Below are positions 1 to 6,491 of a DNA stretch of 6,520 nt, one piece after another. Origin of the DNA: an uncultured Clostridium sp. (GTDB lineage Bacteria > Bacillota > Clostridia > Clostridiales > Clostridiaceae); the NCBI GenBank assembly GCA_946575275.1, contig CAMNZV010000093.1, positions 1 to 6,520 on the forward strand. Direction: 5' to 3'. Both the position numbers and the translations under genes were made by a program. Under the pieces are notes generated by a model. That model was not told the DNA's origin. It saw nothing but the letters and a program-made list of their open reading frames with translations, and made no database searches. Position 1 is the first letter of the stretch. Each line of letters begins with the position of its first letter.

Positions 1-40
1 TATCAATTTAGCATGGTAAAGTGATGAAGTAGGGGGTATT
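1..40 (+). promoter_or_regulatory. End of 5' leader with hisZ ribosome binding site
   Basis: All three forward frames meet a stop within the first 24 bases (TAG at 9-11, TAA at 17-19, TGA at 22-24), so any upstream coding sequence has ended and this is the tail of an untranslated leader or a short intergenic gap. AGGGGG at 31-36 lies 4 bases before the ATG at 41 and serves as the Shine-Dalgarno. No -35/-10 promoter, T-box element or terminator hairpin can be recognised in so short a stretch; the operon control region probably lies upstream of the window. Confidence 0.6.
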
Positions 41-1174
41 ATGAATAATAAATATATGATTCCAGAAGGAACAAGAGATTTAATTTTAAAAGATTGCAAG
101 GGCAAAAAGAAATTACAAAAAAGAATAGAAGATATACTAAATAATTGGGGTTATGAAGAGGTTATAACACCTACAATGGAATTTTATCAAACCTTTAATT
201 CGGGGTTTCAAAACTTAAAAGAAGAAGATGTATATAAGTTTTTTGATAGTAAAGGAAGAATTTTAGTATTAAGACCTGATATGACAATTCCCATAGCAAG
301 GGTTTGTGCAACGAAATTTAATAATACAAAGGAACCAATTAGACTTAGATATTGTTCAGATGTTTTCAGAGTTCATGAAATTTTAGGTGGTAAAAAAAAT
401 GAGTATACAGATTGTGGCGTAGAACTTATAGGTCTTGAAGGCAATAAGGCTGACCTAGAAATACTTTTAACAGCTCTTGAAACTCTAAAGACTTTAAATA
501 ACAAAAACTCTAACCTTGAAATTGGGAATATAAAATTTTTCAATTCAGTAGTAAAAGATTTAAATCTAAGTGAGGAAGATATGTTAACCCTTTCAAAATT
601 AGTTGATAGGAAAAGTTTACAGGAGCTTGATAGCTTTTTAGATACCCTTAATATTTCAAAAGAATACAAGGAATTTTTTAAAGAGTTGCCATGGTTATTT
701 GGTGATGCAAATATACTTACAAAGGCTAGAAAATATTCTTTTAATGATGAAATAGCAGAAGCTTTAGATTACTTAGAGAAATTATCAAAGGAACTTGAAC
801 TTTTTGGATATGGAGAAAATATAACCTTTGATCTAGGAATGATACCAAGGCTCAATTACTATTCGGGAATAATATTTAAAGGATATGCAGATGGTATTGG
901 AACAACAGTATTAAGTGGTGGAAGATATGATAATTTAAATGCTACCTTTGGAAAGGATAGACCAGCAATAGGTTTTTCTATAAATTTAGATTCCATGCTT
1001 GATACCTTTGAAAATTCTATAGAAGAAGAAACAAAATATTTAGTCATATATGATAACAAAGATAAAATTCAGGCAATAAAAAAATCAATGGAACTTAGAA
1101 AAGAAGGGAAAATAACAGTTTTAACTGAAAAAGAGGGAACAAAAGATATTATTATAGAAAAGGTGGTTTGTTAA
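41..1174 (+). CDS. hisZ: ATP phosphoribosyltransferase regulatory subunit HisZ
   Basis: HisZ is a catalytically inert paralogue of histidyl-tRNA synthetase that assembles with short-form HisG in the cytoplasm; the complex performs the first, histidine-inhibited step of the pathway. The 377-residue product has the class II synthetase core: PEGTRD at 8-13, a motif 1-like stretch at 35-47, LRPDMT at 77-82, a motif 2-like RLRYCSDVFR at 101-110, YYSGIIF at 273-279 and a motif 3-like GGRYDNL plus AIGFSINLDSML at 293-320. Only about 50 residues follow, rather than a full anticodon-binding domain. The synthetase RGLDYY box reads PRLNYY (269-274), losing the catalytic arginine, and the usual glutamine of the following histidine/ATP-site motif appears as Asp124 (YTDCGVELIG). 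These changes, and hisG directly downstream, favour HisZ over HisS. The ATG at 41 is preceded by AGGGGG; its stop abuts the hisG ATG. Confidence 0.95.
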   Translation: MNNKYMIPEGTRDLILKDCKGKKKLQKRIEDILNNWGYEEVITPTMEFYQTFNSGFQNLKEEDVYKFFDSKGRILVLRPDMTIPIARVCATKFNNTKEPIRLRYCSDVFRVHEILGGKKNEYTDCGVELIGLEGNKADLEILLTALETLKTLNNKNSNLEIGNIKFFNSVVKDLNLSEEDMLTLSKLVDRKSLQELDSFLDTLNISKEYKEFFKELPWLFGDANILTKARKYSFNDEIAEALDYLEKLSKELELFGYGENITFDLGMIPRLNYYSGIIFKGYADGIGTTVLSGGRYDNLNATFGKDRPAIGFSINLDSMLDTFENSIEEETKYLVIYDNKDKIQAIKKSMELRKEGKITVLTEKEGTKDIIIEKVVC

Positions 1175-1810
1175 ATGAGTTTAAGTATTGCAATAACAAA
1201 GGGAAGATTAGAAAAAGAAACAGTTAAAATATTAGATAAAGCAAATTTTGGAACAGAAGAATTAAAAGGTAAGGGACGTAAACTTGTATTTAATGATACC
1301 AAAAAAGATATAAAATACTTTTTAGTTAAGGCTCAAGATTCAATAACCTACGTAGAACATGGAGTTGCAGATATTGGTGTGGTTGGAAAGGACACTTTAC
1401 TTGAAAGTAACAACAATTATTATGAAGTATTAGATTTAGGAATTGGAAAGTGTAAGTTTATTGTAGCATCACTTCCAGAAAAGGATATTTATAAAAAGGT
1501 TGGGCATATTAAAATAGGAACAAAGTATCCAACAGTTGCAAGAGAATATTTTAAAAATAAAAATATGGATATAGAAATAATTAAAATTGAAGGATCAGTA
1601 GAACTTGCTCCAATTCTTGGACTTTGTGATGCTATTGTTGATATAATGGAAACAGGAACTACTTTAAAAGAAAATGGGTTAATAGTTTTTGATACTATAT
1701 GTGATATAAGTGCAAGAATTATTTTAAATAAAGTTAGTTGTAAGATGAAAAGAAAAGAGGTTTGGGACTTTATAGATAGTATAAAAGAGGTTTTAAAGGA
1801 GGGGCAATAG
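1175..1810 (+). CDS. hisG: ATP phosphoribosyltransferase, short-form catalytic subunit HisG
   Basis: HisG condenses ATP with PRPP to phosphoribosyl-ATP, the committed step of histidine synthesis. At 211 residues it is the short form, lacking the C-terminal regulatory domain of the roughly 300-residue form, and so needs HisZ for activity and feedback control. Visible signatures are AITKGRLEKE at 6-15, ADIGVVGKDTL at 65-75, TKYPTVAREYF at 116-126, and EGSVELAP at 139-146 leading into the PRPP-binding loop DIMETGTTLKENGL at 156-169. The short, lysine-rich C-terminus is usual for the family. The start follows AGGTGG (1161-1166) with 8-base spacing, that site lying inside the end of hisZ. With no gap from hisZ, the two subunits are probably made in coupled, balanced amounts. 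Confidence 0.97.
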   Translation: MSLSIAITKGRLEKETVKILDKANFGTEELKGKGRKLVFNDTKKDIKYFLVKAQDSITYVEHGVADIGVVGKDTLLESNNNYYEVLDLGIGKCKFIVASLPEKDIYKKVGHIKIGTKYPTVAREYFKNKNMDIEIIKIEGSVELAPILGLCDAIVDIMETGTTLKENGLIVFDTICDISARIILNKVSCKMKRKEVWDFIDSIKEVLKEGQ

Positions 1811-1811
1811 T

Positions 1812-3098
1812 ATGCTAAAGCAATATAATATAAAAAAAGATGGACTTAAATATTTACTAAAAGACTTAAAAGAAAGAGAAGATGAAACGTCAAATGAAGT
1901 CTTAAAGGCAGTTACTGAAATAATAAGTGAAGTTAGTAAAAATGGAGATAAAGCCCTTGAATATTACAGTGAAAAATTTGACAAGGTTAAGTTAAATAAT
2001 ATGTTAGTTACAGAAGAAGAACTTAACCAATGTTTTAATAAGGTTGATGAAGAATTTATTAACACCTTAAAAGAAGCAAAGGAAAACATAGAATACTATC
2101 ATAATGCACAAAAAACAAAGGGATTTATTTTAAATAAAGATAAGGGAGTATTCCTTGGACAAAGAGTTCTTCCCTTAGATTCTGTTGGGGTATATGTTCC
2201 AGGGGGAACGGCAGCTTATCCATCTTCAGTATTAATGAATGTAATACCAGCAAAGGTTGCAGGAGTATCAGAAATAATAATGGTTACTCCTCCAAGTAAA
2301 GATGGTGGTATTAACCCTTATATTGGAGTTGCAGCAAAAATTGCAGGAGTTGAAAAAATATACAAAGTTGGAGGAGCTCAAGCAATAGCAGCCTTAGCCT
2401 ATGGAACTGAAACTATACAAAAGGTAGACAAAATAGTAGGACCTGGAAATATATTTGTGGCAGTAGCCAAAAGATTAGTTTATGGAAAAGTTGATATAGA
2501 TATGATTGCAGGACCTAGTGAAATACTAGTTATAGCTGATGAAAGTGCAAATCCTGCATATTTAGCAGCAGATTTAATGTCACAGGCTGAACATGACATC
2601 CTTGCATCTTCAATTCTTGTTACAACATCAGAGGAACTTCAAATAAAAGTAGAAGAAGAAATATTAAAACAGGTTGAAACCTTAGAAAGAAAAGAAATAA
2701 TATTAGAATCACTTCATAATAATGGTAAAGTTATTATATGTGATACCATAGATGAATGTATTGAAATATCAAATAAGGTTGCACCAGAACATTTAGAACT
2801 TATGGTGGACAATTCTATGGAGTTACTTGGAAAGGTAAAACATGCAGGTTCTGTATTTTTAGGACATAATACACCAGAGCCTATAGGAGATTATTTCGGT
2901 GGAACTAACCATGTTTTACCAACTAATGGTACAGCAAGATTTTTCTCAGCATTATCTGTAGATAGCTTTATAAAAAAATCATCATTCCTATATTATTCAG
3001 AAGAAGCAATACAAGAAGATGGGAACAAGATTGTAAATTTTGCCAATAAGGAAGGCTTAACAGCTCATGCAAATTCAGTAAAGGTAAGGTTAAAATAA
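1812..3098 (+). CDS. hisD: Histidinol dehydrogenase HisD
   Basis: HisD catalyses the last two steps, the zinc-dependent, two-stage NAD+ oxidation of L-histidinol through histidinal to L-histidine. The 428-residue protein has the normal family length. The N-terminal helical region (1-110) is followed by VGVYVPGGTAAYPS at 125-138, the VGGAQAIAALAYGTE segment at 186-200 and the VGPGN and AGPSE elements at 209-213 and 233-237. Numbering matches the E. coli enzyme within one residue: Gln258 and His261 (SQAEHD), the catalytic pair Glu326-His327 (APEHLE), Asp360 (IGDYFGGTNHVLPT) and His419 near the C-terminus. Zinc ligands Gln258, His261, Asp360 and His419 are therefore all present. A strong AAAGGAGGGG (1795-1804) inside the end of hisG lies 7 bases before the ATG. 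Confidence 0.98.
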   Translation: MLKQYNIKKDGLKYLLKDLKEREDETSNEVLKAVTEIISEVSKNGDKALEYYSEKFDKVKLNNMLVTEEELNQCFNKVDEEFINTLKEAKENIEYYHNAQKTKGFILNKDKGVFLGQRVLPLDSVGVYVPGGTAAYPSSVLMNVIPAKVAGVSEIIMVTPPSKDGGINPYIGVAAKIAGVEKIYKVGGAQAIAALAYGTETIQKVDKIVGPGNIFVAVAKRLVYGKVDIDMIAGPSEILVIADESANPAYLAADLMSQAEHDILASSILVTTSEELQIKVEEEILKQVETLERKEIILESLHNNGKVIICDTIDECIEISNKVAPEHLELMVDNSMELLGKVKHAGSVFLGHNTPEPIGDYFGGTNHVLPTNGTARFFSALSVDSFIKKSSFLYYSEEAIQEDGNKIVNFANKEGLTAHANSVKVRLK

Positions 3099-3099
3099 T

Positions 3100-3690
3100 A
3101 TGGAAAATAGAATAGCTAAAATAGATAGAAATACAAGTGAAACACAGATTTTAATTAGCCTAAATTTAGATGGAACAGGAAAAACAACTATAGATACAGG
3201 TATAGGTTTTTTTGATCATATGTTAAACCTTTTTGCCTTTCATGGAGGTTTTGATCTTGAAGTTAAGGCAAGTGGAGATTTATACATAGATGATCATCAT
3301 ATGATTGAAGATGTGGGAATAACCTTAGGGGAGTGTTTTAATAAAGCCTTAGGTGATAAAAAAGGAATAAATAGATATGGAAACTTTTTTCTTCCTATGG
3401 ATGAAACCTTAGCACAAGTTACCTTAGATATAAGTGGCAGAAGTTTTTCACATTTTGATTGTGAATTTCAACGAGAAATGATTAAAGATTATTCTACAGA
3501 AATGACAAAGGAATTTTTTAGAGCCTTTGCCTATAATTCAAAAATTACTTTACATGCTAGAGTATTATATGGAGAAAATGATCATCACAAAATAGAAGCT
3601 TTATTTAAAGCCCTTGGTAGAGCCTTAAAAGAGGCAAAGGAAATTGATAAAAATAATATGACAGTGCAATCTACTAAAGGAATGTTATAA
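3100..3690 (+). CDS. hisB: Imidazoleglycerol-phosphate dehydratase HisB
   Basis: HisB removes water from imidazole-glycerol phosphate to give imidazole-acetol phosphate. The 196-residue product is the monofunctional dehydratase; it lacks the HAD-type histidinol-phosphatase domain fused at the N-terminus of the enterobacterial protein. The two pseudo-repeated metal-binding halves are clear: FFDHMLNLFAFHGG at 37-50 with DDHHMIEDVGI at 64-74 (His40, His66, His67, Glu70), and LHARV at 151-155 with DHHKIEALFKALGRAL at 161-176 (His152, His162, His163, Glu166). It ends in STKGML, matching the conserved SxKG tail. The start lies 1 base after hisD and has only a weak Shine-Dalgarno-like AAGGTAAGG (3081-3089), so translation probably depends on coupling to hisD. 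hisC, often found between hisD and hisB, is absent. Confidence 0.97.
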   Translation: MENRIAKIDRNTSETQILISLNLDGTGKTTIDTGIGFFDHMLNLFAFHGGFDLEVKASGDLYIDDHHMIEDVGITLGECFNKALGDKKGINRYGNFFLPMDETLAQVTLDISGRSFSHFDCEFQREMIKDYSTEMTKEFFRAFAYNSKITLHARVLYGENDHHKIEALFKALGRALKEAKEIDKNNMTVQSTKGML

Positions 3691-3700
3691 GGAGGATATT

Positions 3701-4309
3701 ATGGTTGTAATTATAGACTATGGCATGGGAAATCTTAAAAGTGTATATAATGCATTAGTTAAGATAAATTGTCCTTGCATAATTTCATCTGATATAGAAG
3801 AAATAAGAAAAGCAGAGAAACTAATACTTCCAGGAGTTGGAGCATTTAAGGATTGTATGGATAATCTAAACAGGGTAAAATTAGTTGAGATAATAAAAGA
3901 AGAAGTTAAAAAAGGAAAGCCACTACTTGGTATTTGTCTTGGAATGCAAGTATTATTTGAAAAAGGCTATGAGGGAGAAGAGAGACTAGGTCTTGGACTT
4001 TTAAAAGGAAGTATACAAAAAATGGAGGATACCACTGTTAAGATTCCTCATATTGGGTGGAACAACCTTGAAAGAAATAAAGAGGATAATTTATTAAAGG
4101 GAATAAAAGAAAATCCTTATGTATATTATGTTCATTCCTATAGAGCCACAGATTATGATAATGCAGATTTAATAGGATATTCAATGTATGGAGATTTAAA
4201 AATTCCAGGTTTATTTAGAAAAGGAAATATTATAGGGGCACAATTTCATCCTGAAAAAAGTGGAGAAGATGGGCTAAATATTTTAAGAAATTTTAAGGAG
4301 TTGTTATAA
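3701..4309 (+). CDS. hisH: Imidazole glycerol phosphate synthase, glutaminase subunit HisH
   Basis: HisH is a class I (triad) glutamine amidotransferase that hydrolyses glutamine and passes ammonia to HisF in the IGP synthase heterodimer. In the 202-residue product the N-terminal IIDYGMGNL (4-12) is typical, PGVGAF (44-49) is the oxyanion-strand region, and GICLGMQ (77-83) carries the nucleophile Cys79. PHIGWN (116-121) and YYVHSY (142-147) are HisH-specific signatures. GAQFHPEKSG (179-188) supplies His183 and Glu185 of the triad. A full AAGGAGG (3689-3695) lies 5 bases before the ATG and overlaps the hisB stop. The stop shares one base with the hisA start. hisF lies two genes on, so both synthase subunits come from this transcript. 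Confidence 0.97.
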   Translation: MVVIIDYGMGNLKSVYNALVKINCPCIISSDIEEIRKAEKLILPGVGAFKDCMDNLNRVKLVEIIKEEVKKGKPLLGICLGMQVLFEKGYEGEERLGLGLLKGSIQKMEDTTVKIPHIGWNNLERNKEDNLLKGIKENPYVYYVHSYRATDYDNADLIGYSMYGDLKIPGLFRKGNIIGAQFHPEKSGEDGLNILRNFKELL

Positions 4310-5031
4310 TGATTATTTTACCTGCAATTGATATAATAGATGGAAAACCAGTTAGACTTTACCAAGGAGATTACAATAAAAAAGAAATAGTTGCAGAAGA
4401 CATATTAGAAACTGCAAAGTCTTTTGAAGATTTAGGTGCAGACTATATCCATTTAGTAGATTTAGATGGAGCAAAACTTGGAAAACTTGTAAATGGTGAT
4501 GTTATAATAAAGGTTTGTAAAACTTTAAATACTCCAGTTGAAATTGGAGGGGGCATTAGAAATATTGAAACAATAAAGTATTTAATAGATAATGGAATAT
4601 CAAGGGTAATACTTGGAACAAGTGCTATGGAAGATTCAGAGCTACTTAAAAGGGCAATAGATTCTTATGGAGACAAAATTGCAGTTGGCATTGACTGTAA
4701 GGATGGTTATGCTTATGGTAAGGGGTGGCTTGAAGGAAGCTCTCTATATTATATAGACTTTGCAAAGTCCTTAGAAAAGCTTGGTGTAAAAAATGTAATA
4801 GTTACAGATATATCTAAGGATGGAACTTTAGAAGGACCTAATGTAGAAATGCTTAAAGAATTATCACAAAATGTTAAAATGGATATAACAGCCTCTGGAG
4901 GTATTAGAGATATTGAAAACATTAAGGAATTAAAAGAATTAAATCTTTATGGGGCAATAACAGGTAAAGCAATATATTCAAATACATTATCCTTAAAGGA
5001 GGCTATAAAGCTTGCAAAGGAGGAAATATAA
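4309..5031 (+). CDS. hisA: ProFAR isomerase HisA
   Basis: HisA is a TIM-barrel enzyme that isomerises ProFAR (N'-formimino-5-aminoimidazole carboxamide ribotide) to PRFAR by an Amadori rearrangement. The 240-residue length is standard. Seen in order are [17 protein letters not shown] at 5-21 with catalytic Asp8, VDLDGA at 50-55, VEIGGGIR at 77-84, VGIDCKDG at 126-133 with the catalytic Asp129, [13 protein letters not shown] at 166-178, and the second phosphate-binding stretch [11 protein letters not shown] at 195-205 followed by GKAIY at 219-223. The tryptophan-containing GKGWLEGS (137-144) is typical of HisA and separates it from HisF. AAGGAG (4295-4300), 8 bases upstream inside hisH, precedes the ATG. 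The gene overlaps hisH and hisF by one base each. Confidence 0.97.
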   Translation: MIILPAIDIIDGKPVRLYQGDYNKKEIVAEDILETAKSFEDLGADYIHLVDLDGAKLGKLVNGDVIIKVCKTLNTPVEIGGGIRNIETIKYLIDNGISRVILGTSAMEDSELLKRAIDSYGDKIAVGIDCKDGYAYGKGWLEGSSLYYIDFAKSLEKLGVKNVIVTDISKDGTLEGPNVEMLKELSQNVKMDITASGGIRDIENIKELKELNLYGAITGKAIYSNTLSLKEAIKLAKEEI

Positions 5032-5792
5032 TGCATACCAAAAGAATAATACCCTGCCTTGATGTTAGAGAAGGCAAGGTTGTAAAAGGAATAAATTTCG
5101 TTGGCATAAAAGAAGTTGGAGACCCAGTAGATCTTGCAGAAAAATATTATAAACAAGGGGCAGATGAACTGGTATTTTTAGATATAACAGCAACTCATGA
5201 AGGTAGAGGAATAATGGAAAAAGTAGTAGAAAGAGTTGCAGAAAAAATATTTATACCTTTTACAGTAGGTGGAGGTCTTAAAACCATGGAGGACATAAAA
5301 GGGATTTTAAGGGCTGGAGCAGATAAAATAAGCCTAAATTCTCAAGCTGTAAGGGATGAAAGTTTAATTTATGATGGTGCCTATTATTTTGGAAATCAAT
5401 GTATAGTCCTTGCTGTTGATGCAAAAAAAAGAGCAGATAATACAGGGTGGAATGTAGTAATAAATGGAGGTAGGATAAACACAGGTCTTGATGCATTAAA
5501 GTGGATTGAAAAGGCAGTGTCTTTAGGGGCTGGAGAAATACTTTTAACATCAATGGATGCAGATGGAACAAAAAAAGGCTTTGATATAGAGCTTACAAAG
5601 GCAGTATCAAACATTACAAATGTTCCAGTTATAGCCTCTGGTGGTTGTGGCACTCTAGAACACTTCTATGATGTATTTAAAGAAAATGCAGCAGATGCAG
5701 CCCTTGCAGCATCAATGTTTCATTATGATGAAGTAACAGTAAATGAAGTTAAAAAATATTTACAAGAAAAAAATATACCAGTTAGATTATAG
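5031..5792 (+). CDS. hisF: Imidazole glycerol phosphate synthase, cyclase subunit HisF
   Basis: HisF uses ammonia delivered from HisH to convert PRFAR into imidazole-glycerol phosphate and AICAR, the latter re-entering purine synthesis. The 253-residue TIM barrel is full length. [16 protein letters not shown] at 5-20 holds catalytic Asp11, and LAVDAKK at 127-133 holds Asp130. Arg5, Glu46, Lys99 and Glu169 match the salt-bridge gate of the ammonia channel known from the Thermotoga enzyme (the last offset by two). FTVGGGLK at 77-84 and [12 protein letters not shown] at 201-212 are the phosphate-binding loops, and [15 protein letters not shown] (171-185) is a HisF signature. The C-terminus NIPVRL is typical. 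A strong AAAGGAGG (5016-5023) in the hisA 3' end lies 7 bases before the ATG, which overlaps the hisA stop by one base. Confidence 0.98.
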   Translation: MHTKRIIPCLDVREGKVVKGINFVGIKEVGDPVDLAEKYYKQGADELVFLDITATHEGRGIMEKVVERVAEKIFIPFTVGGGLKTMEDIKGILRAGADKISLNSQAVRDESLIYDGAYYFGNQCIVLAVDAKKRADNTGWNVVINGGRINTGLDALKWIEKAVSLGAGEILLTSMDADGTKKGFDIELTKAVSNITNVPVIASGGCGTLEHFYDVFKENAADAALAASMFHYDEVTVNEVKKYLQEKNIPVRL

Positions 5793-5800
5793 GTGATATA

Positions 5801-6139
5801 ATGAAGAAAGAAGAAATATTAAAAAAAGTAGATAAGGTTGACTTTAATAAGGGAGATGGACTTGTACCTGCTATAGCCCAAGATTATAAAACAAAGGAAG
5901 TATTAATGCTTGCATACATGAACAAAGAAAGCTTAATAAAAACCTTAGAAGGTGAAACAGCATGGTATTATAGTAGAAGTAGAAATGAACTTTGGAACAA
6001 GGGTTCAACTTCAGGACATTTACAATATATAAAAGAAATAAAAATTGATTGTGATAATGATACAATTCTATTATTAGTAGATCAAATAGGGGCAGCTTGT
6101 CATACAGGAAACAGAACCTGCTTCTATAAGGATATATAA
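5801..6139 (+). CDS. hisI: Phosphoribosyl-AMP cyclohydrolase HisI
   Basis: HisI is a zinc- and magnesium-dependent hydrolase that opens the adenine ring of phosphoribosyl-AMP to give ProFAR, the substrate of HisA. The 112-residue product contains only the cyclohydrolase domain. Visible motifs are GLVPAIAQD at 20-28, VLMLAYMN at 34-41, [19 protein letters not shown] at 55-73, DCDND at 83-87 and the [15 protein letters not shown] run at 95-109. Cys84, Cys100 and Cys107 are the expected zinc ligands, and Asp83, Asp85 and Asp87 the magnesium ligands. An AGGTGAT (5791-5797) overlapping the hisF stop lies 3 bases before the ATG. Many bacteria fuse this domain to HisE; here they are separate genes in different frames, 13 bases apart. 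Confidence 0.97.
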   Translation: MKKEEILKKVDKVDFNKGDGLVPAIAQDYKTKEVLMLAYMNKESLIKTLEGETAWYYSRSRNELWNKGSTSGHLQYIKEIKIDCDNDTILLLVDQIGAACHTGNRTCFYKDI

Positions 6140-6155
6140 GGGGGCTATTGCTTTG
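6138..6155 (+). promoter_or_regulatory. hisE ribosome binding site and TTG start codon
   Basis: AAGGGGG at 6138-6144 overlaps the last two bases of the hisI stop (TAA at 6137-6139) and lies 8 bases before a TTG at 6153. The next in-frame ATG is at codon 51, well inside the conserved domain, and no in-frame ATG or GTG lies between the hisI stop and 6153. The spacing and the Shine-Dalgarno therefore fix TTG as the initiator. Confidence 0.85.
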
Positions 6156-6476
6156 AATCAAATAAAAAAAGAATATGAAACAATACTAAATAGGAAAAAT
6201 TCTTCAGAAGATGGGTCCTATACAGGATACCTATTTAAAAAAGGTAAAGAAAAAATCCTAAAAAAGTTTGGTGAAGAAGCTACAGAAGTTGTTATTGCAA
6301 GTATGGCAAATAACAGGGAAGAACTAATAGGTGAAATTTGTGATGTAACCTATCATATGCCTGTACTAATGGCCGAAGAAAATATTTCAATAGAGGATAT
6401 AGAAAAAGAACTTATAAAAAGAAGTGAAAAAAGTAACAATTTTAAAGGTGAAAGAAAAGAGATTACAAACTTGTAG
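6153..6476 (+). CDS. hisE: Phosphoribosyl-ATP pyrophosphohydrolase HisE
   Basis: HisE hydrolyses phosphoribosyl-ATP to phosphoribosyl-AMP and pyrophosphate, the second step of the pathway, feeding HisI encoded just upstream. The 107-residue product is a single all-alpha, MazG-like domain. SYTGYLFKKG at 22-31 and KILKKFGEEATEVVIAS at 34-50 are the family signature; Glu41, Glu42, Glu45, Glu61 and Asp64 form the expected magnesium-binding ExxE/ExxD set. NREELIGEICDVTYH (54-68) is the second metal helix. The residue after this, normally part of a leucine-rich YHLLVL-type helix, reads YHMPVLM with Pro70, an unusual substitution. The basic, polar C-terminus after about residue 90 is poorly conserved in the family. 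Translation begins at TTG, probably giving a lower yield than the ATG genes upstream. It is not fused to HisI. Confidence 0.95.
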   Translation: MNQIKKEYETILNRKNSSEDGSYTGYLFKKGKEKILKKFGEEATEVVIASMANNREELIGEICDVTYHMPVLMAEENISIEDIEKELIKRSEKSNNFKGERKEITNL

Positions 6477-6491
6477 TATAAGGGGAGACAA

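Larger units (their letters stand above)
41..6476 (+). other. Histidine biosynthesis operon hisZGDBHAFIE
   Basis: Nine his genes lie head to tail on one strand. Spacings are 0 (Z/G), 1 (G/D), 1 (D/B), 10 (B/H), -1 (H/A), -1 (A/F), 8 (F/I) and 13 (I/E) bases. No intergenic hairpin-plus-T-run is present, which implies one transcript, and TAATG-type stop/start overlaps at hisH-hisA and hisA-hisF suggest translational coupling. The order follows the usual Firmicute his operon, but hisC is absent between hisD and hisB and no histidinol-phosphatase gene is present. The operon may not end at hisE, because another gene with its own ribosome binding site starts 15 bases later. Operon status is inferred from spacing and function. 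Confidence 0.93.

Noticed and set aside
1..40. T-box riboswitch or promoter upstream of hisZ
   Set aside because: No AGGGTGG-type T-box core, terminator T-run or convincing -35/-10 pair is visible; 40 bases are too few to support a call.
373..669. 98-codon open frame on the - strand inside hisZ
   Set aside because: It lies wholly opposite a well-conserved gene, has a low-complexity serine/phenylalanine/leucine-rich translation typical of the antisense of A+T-rich coding sequence, and matches no family I know.
859..1059. 66-codon open frame on the - strand inside hisZ
   Set aside because: It is antisense to the conserved motif 3 region of hisZ, and its composition is a by-product of the sense codons.
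41..1174. First gene as a true histidyl-tRNA synthetase (hisS)
   Set aside because: It has the class II core but lacks a full anticodon-binding domain, has lost the RGLDYY arginine, and is directly joined to a short-form hisG, all of which point to hisZ.
4947..5156. 69-codon open frame on the - strand across the hisA/hisF junction
   Set aside because: It is antisense to two intact genes, with a phenylalanine/tyrosine/isoleucine-rich translation and no recognisable domain.
5278..5653. Two overlapping - strand open frames inside hisF (97 and 85 codons)
   Set aside because: They overlap each other in different frames opposite the catalytic core of hisF. Both are compositional shadows; the leucine/histidine-rich look of one comes from antisense of repeated codons.
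6130..6160. hisI/hisE as one fusion gene broken by a frameshift
   Set aside because: Each domain is complete, hisI ends with a normal stop right after its conserved CFY motif, and hisE has its own Shine-Dalgarno at proper spacing.
5871..6161. 96-codon - strand open frame over hisI and the hisE start
   Set aside because: It is antisense to the conserved HisI motifs, and its hydrophobic leucine/phenylalanine-rich translation is an artefact of complementing lysine and glutamate codons.
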